DNA from: an uncultured Clostridia bacterium
GTDB taxonomy: Bacteria; Bacillota; Clostridia; RUG12999
NCBI GenBank assembly: GCA_938005345.1
Contig: CALLNG010000410.1
Span: 1-9,634, forward strand
Length of the DNA stretch: 9,634 nt
Direction: 5' to 3'
Shown here: piece after piece, positions 6,422-9,634 of the stretch
Numbering within the stretch: position 1 is the stretch's first letter
How the letters are laid out: every line of letters begins with the position of its first letter
Made by a program: the position numbers and the translations under genes
Notes under the pieces: generated by a model
Databases searched by the model: none
The model's input: only the letters and a program-made list of their open reading frames with translations
What the model was told of the DNA's origin: nothing

Positions 6422-7822
6422 CTACACCGCCTGTTCCTTTCCGGCTGCCGCCATTTGTTTTCTGGCCGCTGCCTCTATAAACTTGCGGTGCACCTTCTTT
6501 TTGATAACCAAATAGCAGATAAAATGGACTGCTGCCGTCATAAACCATGAAATCGGGTAGGAAATGTATAGTACTTCTAGTGAATGGTAAGTAGCAAAGA
6601 CCGTAAAAATCCATACAATCCGGAATCCGCAAGCGCCGAGCAAAGATACAATCATCGGAACCACAGAATAGCCCATCCCGCGCATACTTCCAACCAACAC
6701 ATCCATTAGTCCGCAGGAAAAATAGACAGGAAAAATAATGTTCATGCGCAAAATCCCATAGGCAATAACCTGCGGATCTGTGGTGTAAATCCCCAAAAGC
6801 TGCCGGCTAAACACTAGCATTATGGCGCCTACAAAAACGCCCACACCTATTACAATGGTAACGCACCGCCACAGAATCTGGTTAATTCTTTTATACTGTC
6901 CCGCTCCCACATTTTGGCTAGTAAAGCTCAAATTTGCTTGGTATACTGCATTCATTGCCGTATAGGCAAATCCCTCCAAATTGCTGCCGGCTGTATTGCC
7001 TGCCATCGCCAGAGAACCAAATGAATTGACAGACGATTGAATGAGTACATTTGAAATGGAAAAAACTGCGCTTTGAAATCCCGCTGGTAACCCAATACGG
7101 AACATGCCTATGAGCTTGCTTTTATGAATTTTTAAATCTTTCAGCACGAGCTGACACATGCCTTCTGTCGCCATAAGGCAACGCACAATGAGTATAGCCG
7201 ATACCGTCTGGGAAATGATGGTCGCCAGAGCAACGCCCGCAACACCCATGTGAAACACAATAACAAAAAACAAGTTAAGCACCACATTGATGATGCCTGC
7301 TGTCAACAAATAATACAAGGGCCGGCGGGTGTCGCCAATGGCTTTTAGTACTGCCGCACCGAAATTATATACCATAACGGAGGGCATACCAATAAAATAG
7401 ATTCTTAAATACAAGGTTGCCTGGTCTAAAACATCTGCAGGTGTACCCATGATTTCCAAAATAGGTACAGCAAACACAAGCCCAATCACAATGAGAATCA
7501 CGCCAATAATGATACTAGACAAAATGGAAGTATGTACCGTTTCATGTACGTGTCTTTGTTCCTTGGCGCCATAATACTGTGCCACTAGTACGTTAGTTCC
7601 AATAGATAGTCCAATAAAAAAATTGACAAAAAGCGCAATGAGGGAACTTGTCGACCCCACCGCTGCCAGCGCTTGACTTCCTGTAAACCGTCCCACTACA
7701 ATGATATCCGCCGCATTAAATAACAGCTGCAAAATTCCAGATAACATAAGTGGCACAGAAAAGACCAGCAACTTCCGGAAAAGCGGACCTGTACACATAT
7801 CCATTTCGTATCCCCGTTTCAT
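6422..7822 (-). CDS. MATE-family multidrug/organic cation efflux transporter
   Basis: The 466-residue protein has about twelve membrane helices arranged as two MatE domains (residues about 15-175 and 235-395), typical of Na+ or H+ coupled exporters. The N-terminus GPLFRKLLVFSVPLMLSG is the usual MATE entry helix with its conserved Pro, followed by NAADIIVVGRF and AAVGSTSSL, which resemble family motifs. The length is normal for the NorM/DinF/MepA-like group, and the substrate cannot be predicted. I place the start at the ATG at 7822, which has AAAGGGG about 8 bases upstream; an ATG at 7843 would add seven residues that include this ribosome binding site. The C-terminus is a charged tail. The gene follows a promoter and a structured leader of about 220 nt, so expression may respond to a ligand. 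It ends 47 bases before the guaA -35 box. Confidence 0.9.
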   Translation of the reverse strand: MKRGYEMDMCTGPLFRKLLVFSVPLMLSGILQLLFNAADIIVVGRFTGSQALAAVGSTSSLIALFVNFFIGLSIGTNVLVAQYYGAKEQRHVHETVHTSILSSIIIGVILIVIGLVFAVPILEIMGTPADVLDQATLYLRIYFIGMPSVMVYNFGAAVLKAIGDTRRPLYYLLTAGIINVVLNLFFVIVFHMGVAGVALATIISQTVSAILIVRCLMATEGMCQLVLKDLKIHKSKLIGMFRIGLPAGFQSAVFSISNVLIQSSVNSFGSLAMAGNTAGSNLEGFAYTAMNAVYQANLSFTSQNVGAGQYKRINQILWRCVTIVIGVGVFVGAIMLVFSRQLLGIYTTDPQVIAYGILRMNIIFPVYFSCGLMDVLVGSMRGMGYSVVPMIVSLLGACGFRIVWIFTVFATYHSLEVLYISYPISWFMTAAVHFICYLVIKKKVHRKFIEAAARKQMAAAGKEQAV

Positions 7823-8042
7823 GGTAAAAACCCCTTTCCCCATTTTATCTTACAAAATTTTCTACTTATTACGTTAGCCAAAACAGTTGTCCGCCTGTCC
7901 TGGCACCCATAGCAAATCCCTACCAGATTTCATCCCGCAACAGCGCGGCGCTGCCTTCTCTGCGATCCTGGTAGGGCTTTTTAATATATATATTTAGACA
8001 AGGCCGACGGGCATTACCTGCCGGCCCATTTTCTTCTATGAC
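7823..8042 (-). promoter_or_regulatory. Structured 5' leader of the MATE gene with three hairpins (candidate riboswitch or cis-acting RNA)
   Basis: Three consecutive stems can form in the minus-strand transcript. H1 (8026-8002) pairs GGCCGGC with GUCGGCC. H2 (7976-7918) has CCCUACCAG with CUGGUAGGG, an internal CGC/GCG, and an apical GGCAGCG/CGCUGUU stem. H3 (7904-7877) pairs GCCAGGACAG with CUGUUUUGGC. All three stems contain G-U wobbles that exist only in the minus-strand RNA, which argues for an RNA structure read in the direction of the MATE gene. In addition AAAAAGCCCU (7982-7973), which overlaps the 5' arm of H2, could pair in 9 of 10 positions with AGGGGUUUUU (7835-7826) at the ribosome binding site, as an alternative to H2. 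I do not recognise a known riboswitch class. Confidence 0.5.
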
Positions 8043-8048
8043 TTTCTC

Positions 8049-8077
8049 ATGATATCACATATTTCATAAGAATTCAA
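8049..8077 (-). promoter_or_regulatory. Promoter of the MATE gene and its leader
   Basis: The minus strand carries -35 TTGAAT (8077-8072), a 17-base spacer and -10 TATCAT (8054-8049). Transcription should begin near 8042, producing about 220 nt of leader before the MATE start at 7822. Upstream of it (8078-8180) I see only a modest inverted repeat, CCTAGC/GCTAGG at 8115-8120/8153-8158, without a T-tract. Confidence 0.6.
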
Positions 8078-8181
8078 GGGTTAATTCAAAAAAGAACCAA
8101 TATTTTTTTCTCTTCCTAGCTGCCCTAGTATTTCCAGAAATCGTATCTGCCGGCTAGGCCCGGTCTCATTCTTTATACAAC

Positions 8182-8221
8182 AAAGCACGTCAATGCTGCA
8201 TAAACATCATTGACGTGCTTT
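8182..8221 (-). terminator. Perfect 14-bp inverted repeat, probable terminator of the Nudix transcript
   Basis: AAAGCACGTCAATG (8182-8195) and CATTGACGTGCTTT (8208-8221) pair perfectly around a 12-base loop. On the minus strand the stem is followed by a poor T-tract (TTTGTTGT). It lies 135 bases beyond the Nudix stop codon with no gene between, so a terminator for that gene is the simplest reading. The stem could work in either direction. Confidence 0.55.
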
Positions 8222-8356
8222 ATATTGTCATTTTTTAATATCGTTCTACCCCTATACAGCTACATAAATCGTTTTAGTTGCCCACCTCTTTTCGTTCTTC
8301 TTTTTTTACCAAACTAAAATAAATAGCCCAGAACAAAGTACACTGCCGAAAGACAA

Positions 8357-8809
8357 TTACTTCAGGATGTACTCCCATTTTCCATCCTTTCTAAAATAAT
8401 AAAATTCACTTACGTTATCATCCATAAATATTTGCAGCATATCCTCCATGTCCTTTGCAAGCTTGTGTTCAGATAGTTTGTCCCTATCCATCCAAAAAAC
8501 CTCGCCTTCCTCAGAAGAATGGATCTCACCATCAAATTTATCGGTCTTATAGAGAAAAACGATATAGCGGGAACCATCTTCATTTTGCCAATCTTTGATT
8601 CCGCAAAGCTGGGGAGCGTAGATGGTAAGGCCTGTTTCTTCCTGCACTTCCCGAACAACGGCGTCTACAAACGATTCTCCGTTTTCCACATGGCCGCCTG
8701 GAAAGGTAATTCCAGGCCAATCTTTGTCAATTCTATCTTGCACCAAAACTTGATTTTGATGATATACCATACAAAGGTTGGTCAATGTAATTCTCTCCGT
8801 TCTCGGCAT
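8357..8809 (-). CDS. MutT-like Nudix hydrolase (probable 8-oxo-dGTP diphosphatase)
   Basis: The 150-residue protein contains a complete Nudix box at residues 39-61 (G39, E45, R53-E54, E57-E58, G60), which binds Mg2+ and hydrolyses a nucleoside diphosphate linked to another moiety. The preceding WPGITFPGGHVE and the following LCGIKDW...GSRYIVFLYKT resemble streptococcal-type MutT proteins that remove oxidised dGTP, so nucleotide-pool sanitation in the cytoplasm is the most likely role. Substrate assignment within the Nudix family is uncertain from sequence alone. The ATG at 8809 follows AGGAGGG by 7 bases, and the length is normal for the family. It is probably a single-gene unit: the upstream gap to the DUF2284 gene is about 154 bases and contains only a weak -10-like TACAAT and no clear -35 box. 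Confidence 0.88.
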   Translation of the reverse strand: MPRTERITLTNLCMVYHQNQVLVQDRIDKDWPGITFPGGHVENGESFVDAVVREVQEETGLTIYAPQLCGIKDWQNEDGSRYIVFLYKTDKFDGEIHSSEEGEVFWMDRDKLSEHKLAKDMEDMLQIFMDDNVSEFYYFRKDGKWEYILK

Positions 8810-8963
8810 CGTATTCCCTCCTGTTTGATTTTATGAATTGTATAGAGCTATTGGGTGTTGTCCGTTTTCTTACTATCACAGAAAATGAGAGGTTAAAATT
8901 GTTTCAGGCCTTAGTCCTGGTTGGATTTGCTATCTCCATGATAAATGGGAATTTAGCAATATA

Positions 8964-9512
8964 TTATTTGTTCACATGAAATAATAATGCTCCAAAATAT
9001 GTCACTGTATTTAGACCATTATTATAGCGTACACTCGCTTCATCAGCTAGCTCTTTAATCATAAATCCATATCCTTCCAAAGAATGGTGTAACAACTTGG
9101 GGAATCTGCAAGGGGCACTTGGGTATGTACATTCAGAACATCTTCCGCAGCCTTCATTGGAAAGCAATAGATAAGATGAAAAAATATCATTTAGCTTCTG
9201 CTGAAATATGTCTACTGTTTTCTTAAAATCTTTTAAGGCAGTTACCATGCCTTCAAAATCGAAAGAATTCTCCAAATCGTATTTTCGGGTAAACAATAAC
9301 ATTTTATCATATTGTTTAACACGTTTTTTGCATTCTACAATTGTACCTATTGCTGGAGGACATGCCCAAGAAACTGCATAATTACGACATGAATTCCCCT
9401 CGCAAATTGTCCTTACTTCCTGATAATATTTTAAATTACTAATTTCCACATAACCATATTCGAAGAGATGACATTCAATAGCAATATTTTCTATCTTTGA
9501 AAATACATTCAT
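8964..9512 (-). CDS. DUF2284 cysteine-rich putative metal-binding protein
   Basis: This 182-residue protein has the two Cys clusters of DUF2284: C37, C42 and C51 in CEGNSCRNYAVSWACPP, and C122, C125, C128 and C135 in CGRCSECTYPSAPC. Cys14 and Cys61 lie outside them. The spacing suggests binding of iron-sulfur clusters or another metal. Members are found in many anaerobes and have no established biochemical role. There is no signal peptide or membrane helix, so it should be cytoplasmic. The ATG at 9512 follows GGAGGAT by 6 bases, and the length is normal. Its DNA is visibly more AT-rich than that of guaA, which may reflect separate ancestry, although I have not calculated this. The next gene downstream is the Nudix hydrolase, with no evident functional link. 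Confidence 0.85.
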   Translation of the reverse strand: MNVFSKIENIAIECHLFEYGYVEISNLKYYQEVRTICEGNSCRNYAVSWACPPAIGTIVECKKRVKQYDKMLLFTRKYDLENSFDFEGMVTALKDFKKTVDIFQQKLNDIFSSYLLLSNEGCGRCSECTYPSAPCRFPKLLHHSLEGYGFMIKELADEASVRYNNGLNTVTYFGALLFHVNK

Positions 9513-9592
9513 GCTTATCCTCCAATTTCAGGATCAAGTGGCAAAATAGTAGTTAAACAGTCTATATATGCGGATTTGCTCCATCTTGGGCA

Positions 9593-9604
9593 TTATTCCC
9601 ACTC
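9593..9604 (-). other. guaA 3'-end-like sequence without guaA: possible attachment-site remnant
   Basis: The minus strand reads GAGTGGGAATAA, which would encode the GuaA C-terminus EWE and a stop codon. The bases in front encode only Leu-Gly-Phe-Val after a TGA, so no guaA precedes it. It matches the 3' end of the guaA in this window at 10 of 12 positions (GAATGGGAATGA, 4960-4949). The 3' end of guaA is a known integration site for genomic islands, so this could be the distal att copy of an element lying to the right. The evidence is a single short match. Confidence 0.3.
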
Positions 9605-9634
9605 GACAAAGCCTAATCAATTTTGTTTAAGAGT

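Noticed and set aside
7823..7843. ATG at 7843 as start of the MATE gene
   Set aside because: The seven extra codons contain the AAAGGGG site that serves the ATG at 7822, and no good site precedes 7843.
7918..7982. CCCTACCAG/CTGGTAGGG followed by CTTTTT as a plus-strand terminator
   Set aside because: There is no plus-strand gene or good promoter before it, and the apical stem is stronger in minus-strand RNA because of G-U pairs. It could still act in both directions.
7823..8042. Known riboswitch, T-box or SRP/6S RNA in the MATE leader
   Set aside because: I looked for TPP, FMN, cobalamin, purine and ykkC conserved cores, the T-box AGGGUGGNACCGCG motif, and the SRP GGAA/AGCAGCC loop. None is present, so I left the leader unassigned.
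8115..8158. Inverted repeat CCTAGC/GCTAGG with inner ATTTC-CA-GAAAT
   Set aside because: The outer arms are only 6 bp apart from a large loop and no T-tract follows on either strand, so I could not support a terminator or operator.
9535..9594. Short ORF MPKMEQIRIYRLFNYYFAT just upstream of the DUF2284 gene
   Set aside because: It has only 19 codons, no ribosome binding site and no recognisable motif, so it is indistinguishable from chance.
1..9634. tRNA, rRNA, CRISPR arrays and insertion sequences
   Set aside because: No cloverleaf, regularly spaced repeats, transposase motifs or terminal inverted repeats with target duplications were seen on either strand.

Overview
The window looks like chromosomal DNA from a member of the Firmicutes, probably class Clostridia. 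The reasons are strong AGGAGG-type ribosome binding sites, consensus TTGACA/TATAAT-like promoters, moderate GC, a clostridial-style zinc-ribbon membrane protein pair and a MATE exporter. This assignment comes from gene style and is not a database match. Every gene I can support lies on the minus strand, so transcription runs from the right end to the left end.

Right part (about 9600 to 7820). A DUF2284 cysteine-rich putative metal-binding protein is followed by a MutT-like Nudix hydrolase (nucleotide-pool sanitation). A 534-base gene-free stretch then carries a promoter and a leader of about 220 nt with three hairpins, leading into a MATE-family multidrug/organic cation exporter. At the right edge is a 12-base copy of a guaA-like 3' end with no guaA coding sequence in front of it.

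Middle (7820 to 3038). After the MATE gene comes guaA (GMP synthase) with its own good promoter and terminator. Its ATP-pyrophosphatase and dimerisation domains are complete, but the glutamine amidotransferase domain has lost roughly 85 residues, including the region with the catalytic His and Glu. Downstream is a 578-residue DUF262 plus HNH-type protein resembling fused GmrSD/type IV restriction enzymes. It is a probable stand-alone defence gene next to guaA, a locus where mobile elements are known to insert.

Left part (3037 to 1). A decayed cysteine-rich (CCG-type) Fe-S protein gene is followed by a six-helix membrane protein of GAP/LysE-like type. That gene has a consensus promoter and a perfect 19-bp hairpin with a U-tract directly before the ribosome binding site, the layout of a transcription attenuator. 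Last come two consecutive zinc-ribbon membrane proteins; the final one runs off the window.

The genes do not form one obvious pathway. The window is best read as ordinary chromosome with an accessory patch around guaA. The observations most worth following are the shortened GuaA, the structured MATE leader with possible ribosome-binding-site sequestration, the attenuator-like hairpin, and the guaA-end-like sequence at the right edge. I could not match the MATE leader to any riboswitch class I know.
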